Below, one piece after another: positions 38,211-49,699 of a stretch of DNA of 64,000 bases; the first letter of the stretch is position 1; each line of letters begins with the position of its first letter. The notes under the pieces were generated by a model. The model had not been told where the DNA came from. It searched no databases and was given only the letters and a program-made list of their open reading frames with translations. Made by a program: the position numbers and the translations under genes. The stretch is from Burkholderia sp. PAMC 26561 (GTDB lineage Bacteria > Pseudomonadota > Gammaproteobacteria > Burkholderiales > Burkholderiaceae): positions 1,240,001 to 1,304,000 of the forward strand of contig NZ_CP014306.1 in NCBI RefSeq assembly GCF_001557535.2, given 5' to 3'.

Positions 38211-39230
38211 TTATCGCCGGCGGCCGCCCACCAGCGCTTCGGGATTGGCGACGCTCGAGGTGTCGCCGGCATCGAAGGCAAGGATGTTTTTGAACGCCGC
38301 CGAGAAATACAGCTCGTAGCTTTCGCGCTCCACATAGCCAATGTGCGGCGTGCAAATCACGTTTTCCATGCGCAGCAGGCTGTAACCCTGCAGGATCGGC
38401 TCGCTTTCATAGACATCGATAGCGACCATCCCCGGCCGATTGTGATGCAGCGCGTTGAGCAACGCGTTTTCCTCGAGCAACTCGGCGCGGCTCGTGTTCA
38501 CGAACAGCGCGGTCGGCTTCATGCGCATCAAATCGGCGGCGGTGACGATGCCGCGGGTTTCGTCGTTGAGACGCAGATGCAGCGACAGCACGTCGCTTTG
38601 CTCGAACAGCGCCTCGCGGCTTTCCGCGACGTCGACGCCGTCTGCGCGCGCCGTCGCCTGGGAGTTCTCCCGGCCCCACATCATCACCTTCATGCCGAAC
38701 GCCTTGCCGTAACCGGCAAGCAACTGGCCGATCTTCCCGTATCCCCAGATGCCGAGTGTCTGGCCGCGCAGGACTTGTCCGAGACCGAAGTTCGGCGGCA
38801 ACGCGGACGTTTTCAGCCCGGACTGCTGCCACGCGCCTTGTTTCAGGTTCGCGACGTACTGCGGTATGCGCCGCTGCGCCGCCATGATCAGCGCCCACGT
38901 GAGCTCCGCCGGCGCGATGGGCGAGCCCGAGCCCTCCAGCACGGCGATACCGCGCTCGGTACAGGCGTCAAGTTCGATATGACCCCCCACCTTGCCGGTC
39001 TGGCTGATCATGCGCAGGCGCGGCAGTTTATCGAGCAATTGTGAACTGATCCGGGTGCGCTCCCGGATCAAAACCAGGGCTTCGACTTCCGAGAGTCTGC
39101 TAGCCAACTGTCCGAGCCCGCGCACCGTGTTATTGAATACTTTGACTTCATGATCTGCGAGCAGATTGAAGCAATCAAGCTTACGAACGGCGTCTTGGTA
39201 GTCGTCGAGGATGGCAATTTTAATTGGCAT
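38211..39230 (-). CDS. D-2-hydroxyacid dehydrogenase family protein
   Basis: This 339-residue protein is a second D-isomer-specific dehydrogenase, distinct from that at 33754. The Rossmann motif GIWGYGKIGQLLAGYG, VNTSRAELLEENALL (Arg) and VICTPHIGYVERES (His) are clear. It is similar to phosphoglycerate dehydrogenase-like enzymes in which the serine of NTSRAELLE is common. The ATG at 39230 begins MPIKIAILDDYQDAV; upstream starts at 39251 (ATG) and 39254 (TTG) would add 7-8 residues. It converges with osmC (1 bp between stops). The substrate is unknown. Confidence 0.87.
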   Translation of the reverse strand: MPIKIAILDDYQDAVRKLDCFNLLADHEVKVFNNTVRGLGQLASRLSEVEALVLIRERTRISSQLLDKLPRLRMISQTGKVGGHIELDACTERGIAVLEGSGSPIAPAELTWALIMAAQRRIPQYVANLKQGAWQQSGLKTSALPPNFGLGQVLRGQTLGIWGYGKIGQLLAGYGKAFGMKVMMWGRENSQATARADGVDVAESREALFEQSDVLSLHLRLNDETRGIVTAADLMRMKPTALFVNTSRAELLEENALLNALHHNRPGMVAIDVYESEPILQGYSLLRMENVICTPHIGYVERESYELYFSAAFKNILAFDAGDTSSVANPEALVGGRRR

Positions 39231-39727
39231 GGATTGGCTTTTGATGGGCATCAAACGTGCTGCAGAAATTCGAAGATGGACAGGAAACGACGAGCTAAGT
39301 TCGGGTAATTACGTACAAATTCGCCGAAATGTGGGCATCGTGTCTTGCTAAGCTGCTGGTGTTACTGCTTTTTTCACTACCCGCCAGCAGGCGATTGAAT
39401 AAATATTGAAAGCATCTTTGAAAGCGAAACGTGCAGTTTGGCCACTTGGCCAGCCGCTCTTTGCGCTCTCAGCATCGCACAAGCCGGTCCACCGGCAATC
39501 GATGGAGACATTCCTATCTCTTTTTAACAGTTTGTTCCGTGCCGACGCAAGCCGCGATTCAGACGGCAGTCGTCGCCAGACCAGTCAACTCCCGACGCAT
39601 GCCTTGGTTTGTGTCGCCGTCCGTGCGTGAGTTCCGCCGCACGTGTTTCCGGCGACGCGAAATGCGCCTCTCGCGAGCAGCGCCGGCGAGTTGCAACCGT
39701 TTTCTCTATCAGAACGGAGTGTGCTCG
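39231..39727. other. Upstream region of pckG
   Basis: This 497-bp gene-free stretch separates the divergent dehydrogenase and pckG. It has a CTGCTGG (39353-39359) / CCAGCAG (39384-39390) inverted repeat and two TTGAAAGC direct repeats at 39406 and 39418 (12 bp apart). The pckG leader is long. I see no RNA gene; an in-frame ORF from 39431 runs into pckG but its start context is poor. Confidence 0.4.
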
Positions 39728-41578
<1,851 letters not shown>

Positions 41579-41618
41579 TATTCGTCAGACGGGATTAGTG
41601 ACGGAACTAAACATAATC

Positions 41619-41654
41619 AATGACGGCGCGCCGTGAGGTCGGCGCGCCGTCATT
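41619..41654. terminator. 14-bp perfect stem-loop after pckG
   Basis: AATGACGGCGCGCC pairs perfectly with GGCGCGCCGTCATT around an 8-nt loop, about 40 bp after the pckG stop. There is no T tract; it may still stop or stabilise the transcript. Confidence 0.55.
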
Positions 41655-41903
41655 CACCCGCTCTACTGCGTCAAAATTGCCTGAGCCAGCTTTTCAGAAT
41701 TCGCGTGCACCTGTTTGGACCGCCCTCACGTTCTATTTTTAGCAACAATCCATCCTCTTTCACCTTACTGCTTGGTAAAGTCGAAATCTTTTGTCGGAAA
41801 AAGTTGAATTTCCGGCAACTTCTGCACGAAAACGCGAGTCCTAGGATAATTCCGAATTGCTTCAGGAATTTAAAAGAGGCCGTCTAGCAGCAGGAGTAGT
41901 CTC
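41655..41903. other. AT-rich promoter region of the LysR gene
   Basis: Part of the 325-bp stretch without a gene between pckG and the LysR gene. It contains two inverted repeats, AAGTTG-N9-CAACTT (41801-41821) and AATTCC-N11-GGAATT (41848-41870), and is clearly richer in A+T than the flanking genes. No RNA gene is seen. Confidence 0.45.
41848..41870. promoter_or_regulatory. Candidate LysR operator
   Basis: AATTCC and GGAATT are separated by 11 bp, the T-N11-A spacing of LysR sites, and the repeat ends 33 bp before the LysR-gene ATG. Autoregulation is inferred. Confidence 0.5.
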
Positions 41904-43025
41904 ATGGATCATTTGCAGTCGATGAAAGTATTCGTCCGAGTGGCGGATCTTGGCAGTTTTGCTCGCGCAGCCGGCGCAATGGATATCTCCAACGCCGTGG
42001 CGACGCGCCATATCGCGGATCTGGAAGGGCGGCTTGGCACCCGTCTGCTCAACCGCACGACGCGCAGCCTGTCGCTGACCGAGTCGGGGCAGGTGTACCT
42101 GGAACGTGCGCGGCAGATTCTCGATGAGCTCGAAGACGTCGAGCAAATGGTTGTGGCACGCAACCACGAGCCGGTCGGATCGCTACGAATCGTCGCACCG
42201 GTCGTATTCGGGCTGCACAACCTCGCGCCCGTGCTGCAGACGTACGCGCAACGCTATCCGAAAGTCGTGCCCGACGTAACGCTGGTCGACCGGCAGGTCG
42301 ATCTTGTGGAAGAAGGTTTCGACGTGGGCATTGTGATCGCGCGCCAGATGCGCAGCGCGAGCATCGTCACGCGGCGTCTGACGACCGGCTGCCTGACCGT
42401 CTGCGCAACGCCCGCGTATCTCGAAAAGCATGGCGTGCCTGCGCGGCCTGAAGACCTGGCTGAACATCCGTCGCTGAGCTTGCCATCGGAATATTTCGGC
42501 GATGAACGCGTGTTCACCGGTCCGGAAGGCGAAGTTCGCGTGCGGCCGACGAACGTCATCGTTGCGAACAATACTGAGATGCTGCGCCAGTTCGCGCTGC
42601 TCGGCATGGGCATCGCGATCCTGCCGAGCTACCTGATCGGCAACGACACCACGCGCGGCAAGCTGGTCAGGCTTCTCGGCGACTACAGGCTGCCGCAGGT
42701 CGAGATCAACGTCGCGTATCCGAGCCGTCGTCACTTGCCGGCGAAGGTGCGGACGTTCATCGATCACTTGGTCGAGCATTTCAGCAAGACGCCGAATCAT
42801 CAGCTTGGCGAGCAATGGGCGAAGGACGGCGCGTTGCAGCCGGGTTCTCCCGCCATCAACGACGCCGACAGCGAGCCTCTGGTCGCGCACGCGGCTTACG
42901 CTGAAGCGGAAGGCGGCGAGCGTTACGACTCGCGTCTCACAGCCCCCGCCGATGACAGCAAGCCCAGCAACAAGCCGGTCAAGCCGCGCACGCGCTCGCC
43001 ACTTTCAATGCCATCGCCGTTCTGA
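41904..43025 (+). CDS. LysR family transcriptional regulator
   Basis: This 373-residue protein is a LysR-type regulator. The winged HTH is at residues 1-60 (MKVFVRVADLGSFARAAGAMDIS; TRHIADLEGRLGTRLLNRTTRSLSLTE) and the effector domain is about 90-290. The C-terminal 70 residues (ADSEPLVAHAAYAEAEGGERYDSR onward) exceed the usual 300-residue length and are polar, Pro/Ser-rich and likely disordered. The ATG at 41904 has a CAGGAG site 8 bases upstream. It is read in the same direction as pckG; effector and targets are unknown. Confidence 0.9.
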   Translation: MDHLQSMKVFVRVADLGSFARAAGAMDISNAVATRHIADLEGRLGTRLLNRTTRSLSLTESGQVYLERARQILDELEDVEQMVVARNHEPVGSLRIVAPVVFGLHNLAPVLQTYAQRYPKVVPDVTLVDRQVDLVEEGFDVGIVIARQMRSASIVTRRLTTGCLTVCATPAYLEKHGVPARPEDLAEHPSLSLPSEYFGDERVFTGPEGEVRVRPTNVIVANNTEMLRQFALLGMGIAILPSYLIGNDTTRGKLVRLLGDYRLPQVEINVAYPSRRHLPAKVRTFIDHLVEHFSKTPNHQLGEQWAKDGALQPGSPAINDADSEPLVAHAAYAEAEGGERYDSRLTAPADDSKPSNKPVKPRTRSPLSMPSPF

Positions 43026-43062
43026 CATGGCAAGCGTCATACGTTCGACAATGCCGGAAAGC

Positions 43063-43093
43063 AAAAAGCCCGCGAGCGAATCGCGGGCTTTTT
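43063..43093. terminator. Bidirectional terminator between the LysR gene and topB
   Basis: A perfect 13-bp stem (43063-43075 with 43081-43093) has an A run and a T run at its ends, between convergent genes. Confidence 0.88.
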
Positions 43094-43117
43094 TCATTAC
43101 ACAGGCCTTATGACAAC

Positions 43118-45760
43118 CTAACTCGCGGTCTTCCGGGCCGGCGCCTTCTTGGCCGCAGCCTTCTTTGCGGGCGCTTTCTTCGCCGCAACCTTCACGGTCG
43201 TTTTCTTTGCCGCGACTGCCACGTCGCCATCACCTTCGTCTTCTGCTTCCGGCGCTGCAGCCGCCGCACCGCGTTTGACAGCGGTCTTCGCACCCGGCTT
43301 CGGTTCCTTCTTCTCGAACTCGAAGCCGATCTTGCCGTCCGGCTGCTTCACGAGGAACGCTTTGAAGTTCCGACCCGTACGCGACGACTTGAAGCCCGTC
43401 AGCAAGTCCGTGCGTCCTTCCTCGAGCAACTTCGTCATCTGCTCGCGCGACATTTCCTGCTGCAGGATCACCTTGCCTGAGCGGAAATCGCAGGTCTTCG
43501 GATTTGCGACCGAGTTCTCGCAGATATAGCTCATGCCGTGCTCGTAGACCTTCGACTGACACTTCGGACATGCGCCAACCGGCGTCTGCTCCGAGAAGTC
43601 CACCGGCTCGCCGTCTTCGCCGCCTGAATCCTGACCGAAGTCGAATTCGAGCTTCCAGTTCTTGATTTCGTCGTCGAACCCCAGCTTCAGGATTGCCGAG
43701 AACGGCCGTCCCATCTTGCTGCGAAAACCCGACAACGGCCCGATGGTCTTGTCCTTGATCAACTGCTCGACTTCAGGGATCTCGAACTGGCGTCCGCCGG
43801 GGATCTTCGACATGGAGAATTCGCACTTCGTACAAGCGAATCGCCGATAGTTCTCCTTGATCTGACTGCCGCAATTCGGGCACGGCGTCTCCAGCGTCGC
43901 ATAGTCGCCGGGAATCGTGTCCGAATCGTATTCCTTCGCGCGCTTCACGATGGTCTGTGTCATGCGCGCGATTTCCTGCATGAACTCGTCGCGCGGGAGC
44001 TTGCCGCGTTCCATCTGCGATAGCTTGTGCTCCCACTCGCCAGTCAGCTCCGGCGCGGTCAGTTCCTCGACGCCCAGGCCACGCAGCAAGGTCATCAACT
44101 GGAACGCCTTGGCCGTCGGAATCAGCTCGCGGCCCTCGCGCACCATGTACTTCTCGCCCAACAGCCCTTCGATGACCGCCGCCCGCGTAGCCGGCGTTCC
44201 CAGCCCCTTCGCGGCCATTGCCTCGCGCAATTCCTCGTCTTCAATGAGCTTGCCCGCGCCTTCCATGGCCGAAAGCAACGACGCTTCGTTGTATCGGGCG
44301 GGCGGTTTCGTCACGAGGCCGTGTGCCGCGACCTTTTCGACGTCGACCGTCTCGTCCTTCTGCACCTGCACGAGATTGGCTTCTTCGCCGCCCACTTCCT
44401 TGCCATAAACCTGCAACCAGCCCGGTTCGACAAGAACCTTGCCTTCGGTCTTGAAGTGATGCCCCGCAACTTCGGTGATCCGCGTGGTGACCAGGTATTC
44501 CGCTGCCGGGAAAAACACCGCCAGGAAGCGCTTCACGACGAGGTCGTACAGCTTCTGCTCCGGTTCCGACAACGCCTTCGGCGCCTGCAGCGTCGGGATG
44601 ATGGCGAAGTGATCGCTGATCTTGGAGTTATCGAAGATGCGCTTGTTCGGCTTCACCCAGCCCTTGTCCAGCACCTGCTTCGCGTGCGGCAAGTAGTTGT
44701 TGCTTTCCTTCAGCATGGCGAGCGTGTCTTTCACCGTCGGAATGTAATCCTCCGGCAGCGCGCGCGCGTCGGTACGCGGGTAGGTCAGCACCTTGTGTTT
44801 TTCGTACAGCGCCTGCGCCAGGCCGAGGGTGTTCTTCGCCGAAAAACCGAAACGGCCGTTGGCCTCGCGCTGCAGGCTGGTCAAGTCGAACAGCAAGGGC
44901 GACATCTGCGTGGACGGCTTCGCTTCTTCCGTCACTGTGCCGGTCTTGCCGCGACAAGCTGCAACGATCGATTCCGCCGCGGGCAGCGCCCACAAACGTG
45001 AATCGCGCTGCTCGGGGTCGCCCTCGACGCGCTTGAACTTCGGGTCGAACCAGCGCCCTTCGTAGATTCCCTTCGCCGCAACGAACTCGGCGCGCACTTC
45101 CCAATAGTCGCGCGGCACGAAGCGGCGAATCTTTTCTTCGCGTTCCACGACAATAGACAACGTTGGCGTCTGGACGCGGCCAACGGTCGTCAGGAAGAAA
45201 CCGCCGCCCTTGCTGTTGAACGCGGTCATTGCGCGCGTGCCGTTGATGCCGACCAGCCAGTCTGCCTCGGAGCGGCAACGGGCGGCATCGGCGAGAGGCT
45301 GCATGTCAGCGTCGCTGCGCAGATTTGCGAAACCATCGCGGATGGAACCGGCCGTCATGGATTGCAGCCACAGGCGCTGCACCGGCTGCTTGGCCTTCGC
45401 GTGCTGCGCGATCAGGCGAAAAATCAGCTCGCCTTCGCGCCCGGCGTCGCAGGCGTTGATCAGGCGGTCGATGTCCTTGCGCTTGAGCAGCTTGGTCAGC
45501 ACCTTCAGGCGCGATTCGCTTTTTGCGATTGGATTCAGGTCGAAATGCGGCGGAATCACCGGCAGATTGGCGAAACTCCACTTGCCGCGCTTGACCTCGT
45601 ATTCCTCGGGCGCGGCAATTTCAAGCAGATGGCCCACCGCCGACGACAGCACATAGTCGTCGCTCTCGTAATATTCGTCATGCTTCGCGAAACCGCCCAA
45701 AGCGCGCGCGATGTCGTTCGCGACAGAAGGCTTTTCAGCAATGATCAGGGCTTTGGACAT
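43118..45760 (-). CDS. topB: DNA topoisomerase III
   Basis: TopB is a type IA topoisomerase that decatenates DNA. The 880-residue protein has the TOPRIM domain (ALIIAEKPSVANDIARAL; CDAGREGELIFRLI), and the active tyrosine in VLTYPRTDARALPEDY near residue 326. C-terminal zinc-binding domains (CPNCGSQIKE, CTKC, CPKCQSKVYEHG) lie at about 630-760. The last 60 residues are an Ala/Lys-rich tail of AAKK-type repeats, like histone H1 tails. The start is the ATG at 45760. It stands alone, with a bidirectional terminator at its end. Confidence 0.93.
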   Translation of the reverse strand: MSKALIIAEKPSVANDIARALGGFAKHDEYYESDDYVLSSAVGHLLEIAAPEEYEVKRGKWSFANLPVIPPHFDLNPIAKSESRLKVLTKLLKRKDIDRLINACDAGREGELIFRLIAQHAKAKQPVQRLWLQSMTAGSIRDGFANLRSDADMQPLADAARCRSEADWLVGINGTRAMTAFNSKGGGFFLTTVGRVQTPTLSIVVEREEKIRRFVPRDYWEVRAEFVAAKGIYEGRWFDPKFKRVEGDPEQRDSRLWALPAAESIVAACRGKTGTVTEEAKPSTQMSPLLFDLTSLQREANGRFGFSAKNTLGLAQALYEKHKVLTYPRTDARALPEDYIPTVKDTLAMLKESNNYLPHAKQVLDKGWVKPNKRIFDNSKISDHFAIIPTLQAPKALSEPEQKLYDLVVKRFLAVFFPAAEYLVTTRITEVAGHHFKTEGKVLVEPGWLQVYGKEVGGEEANLVQVQKDETVDVEKVAAHGLVTKPPARYNEASLLSAMEGAGKLIEDEELREAMAAKGLGTPATRAAVIEGLLGEKYMVREGRELIPTAKAFQLMTLLRGLGVEELTAPELTGEWEHKLSQMERGKLPRDEFMQEIARMTQTIVKRAKEYDSDTIPGDYATLETPCPNCGSQIKENYRRFACTKCEFSMSKIPGGRQFEIPEVEQLIKDKTIGPLSGFRSKMGRPFSAILKLGFDDEIKNWKLEFDFGQDSGGEDGEPVDFSEQTPVGACPKCQSKVYEHGMSYICENSVANPKTCDFRSGKVILQQEMSREQMTKLLEEGRTDLLTGFKSSRTGRNFKAFLVKQPDGKIGFEFEKKEPKPGAKTAVKRGAAAAAPEAEDEGDGDVAVAAKKTTVKVAAKKAPAKKAAAKKAPARKTAS

Positions 45761-45974
45761 GACTCGATTCTAGTTAGGGACTGGCATGAGGCCGGGTAAC
45801 AGCGGCTTGCGCCACCGTGGTTCGGGCTCGTTAACGTCCGCTTTATAGCATATGGCGTGCGGCGCGCGGTTTGGCATTTAGCGAAACGCGGGCTGCCGGA
45901 CGGTGAATGTGGGCGCTTCGTGATGCAACCGCCTGAGGCGTTTCAGCTTGTGAGTGCGCTTGCCTGAACCTGGT

Positions 45975-46352
45975 CTAGGCGGCGACCAGCGCAGGACGTA
46001 TTTTTGGCGCGCCGGCCATGCCCGGCAATGCGCTCAAGTCCGTCAACATCCTTGCAACGATGGACGTTTGCGGCAAAACCGTGCCAAAAAACCGCGTGGT
46101 AACAGCGTCCTCGATCAATATGGTCGGGAAGTTCTCCACATCGAGATCGTCGAACCGGTCCGCCTGGTTTTCAATATCGATCCATGCGAAGCAGATGTCC
46201 GGATGAGCATCGGCAAGCTTGTCGAACCCCTCCCGATAATCCCGGCAGGTCCCGCACCACTCGGCGCACAGGCACGCAACGAGCAGTGTGCCGGCGCTTG
46301 CCATGCGCTCGGCAATCCGGTCGGCGTCGGTGTCGAGGTTCAGCGCGGGCAT
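45975..46352 (-). CDS. Thioredoxin-like protein
   Basis: This 125-residue cytosolic protein has a thioredoxin fold with the redox motif AEWCGTC (CGTC instead of CGPC). The cis-proline segment is NFPTILIED. The C-terminal part (about 100-125) is not conserved. An AAGGA ribosome site precedes the ATG at 46352. Upstream of it, on the same strand, lies dprA. It probably reduces or oxidises partner disulfides; partners are unknown. Confidence 0.85.
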   Translation of the reverse strand: MPALNLDTDADRIAERMASAGTLLVACLCAEWCGTCRDYREGFDKLADAHPDICFAWIDIENQADRFDDLDVENFPTILIEDAVTTRFFGTVLPQTSIVARMLTDLSALPGMAGAPKIRPALVAA

Positions 46353-46445
46353 GTTTCCTTACGGTCCTTTCCTGAGCGGCGTGAAGATTTGATGCGACGT
46401 AGCAAACGTCTGATTTTGTGGCGAATGTAGCATGACGTCAGAAGA

Positions 46446-47732
46446 TCAGCGTTCGAGGCGGGTAAATCGGCCGCCGGGCAATGCACCTATTCGCCCTGAC
46501 ATTTCAAGTTGCAGCAACAGGCTTTGCAGCGTGGCGCCATTCATTTCGGTCCGTTCAGCAAGAATTTCAAGCGTGGCCGGGGAATGGCCCAGGGCATCGA
46601 GCAGACGGGCGGCGTCGGGATCTTCGACTTTCGCCGATGCCCACGACGCCGTCGCCGGCCGGCTGACCCGCGCGCTTTGCAGCGCCAGCGCAAACTCGCT
46701 TTCGGTTGTTTCGCGCTCGGCAAGGTCCTTGGCAACACGCGCCTTGCCGCGTTTGCGTCCCTTCGGCGCGACGTCCGGTTCCGTTTCTATCTTGAAACCA
46801 AACTCTTCGAGAATGTCCTCCGGCGTTTCGACCAGTTTTGCTCCCTGCTTGATCATCCGATGACACCCGCGCGCAAGCGGCGCGTGGACCGATCCGGGCA
46901 TGGCGAAGACGTCACGCCCCATTTCGTTCGCGAGTCGAGCTGTGATCAGCGATCCCGAGCGCATCGCGGCTTCGACAATGAATACGCCGCTCGAAAGCCC
47001 GGCGATGAGCCGGTTGCGCTGCGGGAAATTCGCCGACCGGGCCGGCGTGCCGAGCGGCCACTCGGAGACAATCGTGCCGTTTGCCGCGATTTCGTGCGCC
47101 AGCGCGTGGTGCGATGACGGATAAACCAGATCCGCGCCCGTCCCGATGACCGCGATCGTCCCGCCCGTGCCGCTCATGCCGCCCCGATGCGCGGCAGCAT
47201 CGATACCGAGCGCAAGTCCCGATACGACCGCGAGGCCAGCATTGGAAAGCGCGTGCGCGAACCGGTTCGCGTCTTCAATACCTTGGGGCGTTGCGCTCCG
47301 GCTGCCGACAATGGCAACAGCACGCGATTGCAACAAATCGAGCCGTCCCTTTACATATAGCAAGGGCGGCGGATCGGGCATGGTCAGGAGCGCCGGCGGG
47401 TAAGCGGTATCGGCGAGCGTGACGATCGAATTCCCTTCGATGGACGCCCATTCCAGCGTCCGACCAAGGCATTCGTCGAAGGTGCCGAGTTCTGAAGATG
47501 GCGGCGGCGCGACGACCGCTCGCGCCGCTTTCTCCCCTGCGATGGCTGCCAGCGCCCCGAACGACTGGTCCAGCACCGCATGCGGACTGCCGAATTCCGC
47601 GAGCAACGCGCGCAACGCGATGGGCTGCAAGCCGCCTGCATTCGCAAGGCGCAGCCAGGCCGAAACATCGTTCGGATCAGTTACGCCCAAGCGGGGCGCA
47701 GCGGCGGTCGTCGGCAACAGGAAAGGCGTCAT
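46446..47732 (-). CDS. dprA: DNA-processing protein DprA
   Basis: DprA loads RecA on incoming single-stranded DNA during natural transformation. The 428-residue protein has an N-terminal SAM-like helical region and a Rossmann fold with VAIVGSRSATPQGIEDANRFA, VVSGLALGIDAAAH, and FPQRNRLIAGLSSGVFIVEA. The C-terminal winged domain (LEILAERTEMNGATLQSLLLQLEMSGRI) is present. The frame is open to 47813, but the ATG at 47732 (MTPFLLPTT) is favoured. It is read away from def-fmt, with about 210 bp between. Confidence 0.93.
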   Translation of the reverse strand: MTPFLLPTTAAAPRLGVTDPNDVSAWLRLANAGGLQPIALRALLAEFGSPHAVLDQSFGALAAIAGEKAARAVVAPPPSSELGTFDECLGRTLEWASIEGNSIVTLADTAYPPALLTMPDPPPLLYVKGRLDLLQSRAVAIVGSRSATPQGIEDANRFAHALSNAGLAVVSGLALGIDAAAHRGGMSGTGGTIAVIGTGADLVYPSSHHALAHEIAANGTIVSEWPLGTPARSANFPQRNRLIAGLSSGVFIVEAAMRSGSLITARLANEMGRDVFAMPGSVHAPLARGCHRMIKQGAKLVETPEDILEEFGFKIETEPDVAPKGRKRGKARVAKDLAERETTESEFALALQSARVSRPATASWASAKVEDPDAARLLDALGHSPATLEILAERTEMNGATLQSLLLQLEMSGRIGALPGGRFTRLER

Positions 47733-47944
47733 GTTAAAATTTTCACATACCGAAATAGAAAAGCTTGACCGAGCGGGCACATTGGAGGGCGCAGGGGCAA
47801 GGCGTTGCCGCAAGATCCGCGGCGCTGAACCGGCATTGAATCAACAGGATTCAGCCCAATCATCTTCTCGATACCGGCAATCTTTTACAACCTGGCCGAA
47901 TGGCCGACTATCGCGCGCTGCGGCGTGCATCGATAATCTGAATC

Positions 47945-48448
47945 ATGGCTCTGCTACACATACTCACCTACCCGGACAAGCGGCTCCACAAGGTCGCAAA
48001 ACCCGTAGAAGTCGTCGATGACCGGATTCGCAAGCTCGTCGCGGACATGGCCGAAACCATGTACGCGGCGCCGGGCGTCGGCCTTGCCGCGACCCAGGTC
48101 GACGCGCATGAACGCGTGATCGTGATCGACGTCTCGGACACGCACGACCAGCTTCAGGCATTTATCAACCCTGAAATCATCTGGTCGAGCGACGAGAAGA
48201 AGGATCACGAGGAAGGCTGTCTGTCCGTGCCGGGCATCTACGACTTTGTTGAGCGGCCTGAGCAAGTGCGCGTGCGAGCGCTGAACGAGAAGGGCGAGAC
48301 GTTCGAGATCGACTGCGAGGGTCTGCTCGCGGTGTGCATCCAGCACGAAATGGATCACCTGACGGGACGTGTGTTTGTTGAGTACCTGTCGTCGCTCAAG
48401 CAGACGCGGATTCGCGGCAAGATGAAAAAGCTCGAAAAGGCGCTGTGA
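47945..48448 (+). CDS. def: Peptide deformylase
   Basis: Def removes the formyl group from the N-terminal methionine of new proteins. The 167-residue metalloenzyme carries the motifs [17 protein letters not shown] and QHEMDHLTG, which supply the Cys and two His that bind the metal. Its start is the ATG at 47945. It precedes fmt by 49 bp, the usual def-fmt pair, where Fmt adds the formyl group and Def removes it. Confidence 0.97.
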   Translation: MALLHILTYPDKRLHKVAKPVEVVDDRIRKLVADMAETMYAAPGVGLAATQVDAHERVIVIDVSDTHDQLQAFINPEIIWSSDEKKDHEEGCLSVPGIYDFVERPEQVRVRALNEKGETFEIDCEGLLAVCIQHEMDHLTGRVFVEYLSSLKQTRIRGKMKKLEKAL

Positions 48449-48497
48449 CGCGCCGGTTCACGAAGTTCGATGTGGAATTTTGCAGGTTGGTGAATCG

Positions 48498-49490
48498 ATG
48501 ACTCAATCGCTGCGTGTCGTGTTTGCAGGAACGCCTGAATTTGCGGCCGCCGCGCTGGCCGCCATTCACGCTGCCGGTTTCCAGGTGCCACTCGTGCTGA
48601 CTCAACCTGACCGGCCCGCCGGGCGCGGCATGAAGCTCGCCACGAGTCCCGTGAAGCGCTTTGCACTCGAGCATGCTCTTGAAGTCGCCCAGCCTACGTC
48701 CTTGCGGCGCAACGGCAAGTACCCGGAAGAAGCGGCCGCCGCTATTGAACGGCTGAAAAACACGCCGCACGATGTCATGGTGGTTGCGGCCTACGGGCTG
48801 ATCCTGCCGCAGGAAGTGCTCGATATCCCGCCGCTTGGCGCAATCAACATTCACGGATCGTTGTTGCCGCGCTGGCGTGGCGCGGCGCCCATTCATCGGG
48901 CGATTGAAGCGGGTGACGCTGAAACAGGCATCACCCTCATGCAAATGGATGCCGGTCTCGACACGGGCGCGATGATCCGCGAAGGGCGGATCGCCATCTC
49001 GCCGCACGACACGACAGCGACGCTGCATGACCGCATGGCGCAACTGGGCGCGGATCTCGTAGTCGATGCCCTGCGCGATCTCGAACGCAACGGCTCGCTG
49101 CCCTCCACACCCCAGCCGCAAGACGGCGCGACCTACGCTGAAAAGATCGCGAAGCATGAAGCCGCGCTCGACTGGCGTCGTCCGGCGAGCATGCTGGCGC
49201 GGCAGATTCGCGCGTTCGATCCGTTTCCCGGTGCGTTTGGAACCATCGACGGCGTCGCGGTGAAGATCTGGGCGGCCGAACCCATTGAGTTCGAAGCGAA
49301 CGAAGACGCAGGCGTGATCGTGGATAGTGGCGCAGAAGGGGTAATCGTGGCTTGCGGTCAGGGCGCGTTGCGCGTCACGCAACTGCAAAAACCGGGCGGC
49401 AAACGCCTGCCGGTGCGCGAGTTCCTCGCTGGATCGCCTATTGTTAAAGGACAGCGCTTCGAGCTTCGCGAAGTCGCGCCGGGCGCCTGA
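48498..49490 (+). CDS. fmt: Methionyl-tRNA formyltransferase
   Basis: Fmt formylates initiator Met-tRNA using 10-formyltetrahydrofolate. The 330-residue protein has [65 protein letters not shown] with the catalytic Asn-His-Asp site, and the C-terminal tRNA-binding domain. The frame is open to a TTG at 48480; the ATG at 48498 gives the expected [11 protein letters not shown]. It is co-transcribed with def. Confidence 0.96.
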   Translation: MTQSLRVVFAGTPEFAAAALAAIHAAGFQVPLVLTQPDRPAGRGMKLATSPVKRFALEHALEVAQPTSLRRNGKYPEEAAAAIERLKNTPHDVMVVAAYGLILPQEVLDIPPLGAINIHGSLLPRWRGAAPIHRAIEAGDAETGITLMQMDAGLDTGAMIREGRIAISPHDTTATLHDRMAQLGADLVVDALRDLERNGSLPSTPQPQDGATYAEKIAKHEAALDWRRPASMLARQIRAFDPFPGAFGTIDGVAVKIWAAEPIEFEANEDAGVIVDSGAEGVIVACGQGALRVTQLQKPGGKRLPVREFLAGSPIVKGQRFELREVAPGA

Positions 49491-49699
49491 AGTCGCTGCG
49501 GCCGGTAACTCACGCAGCGGCCCCGTGTCTTCTTCGTGACCGGAGGCGCATTCGTTGCCACCAATAATTGAATTATTCCGCAATGCCCTTATCTAACATT
49601 TTGCTTACAGTACATGATCGATCGATTCGGTCAGGCAAATGGGCCGACATGGCCGATCGCGCTATATGCGTATTGATATCTGGGTAAGGAGTTCAAGAC

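Noticed and set aside
39431..39727. An N-terminal extension of pckG
   Set aside because: The 99 extra residues lack resemblance to the family, while the ATG at 39728 has a ribosome site and the normal N terminus.
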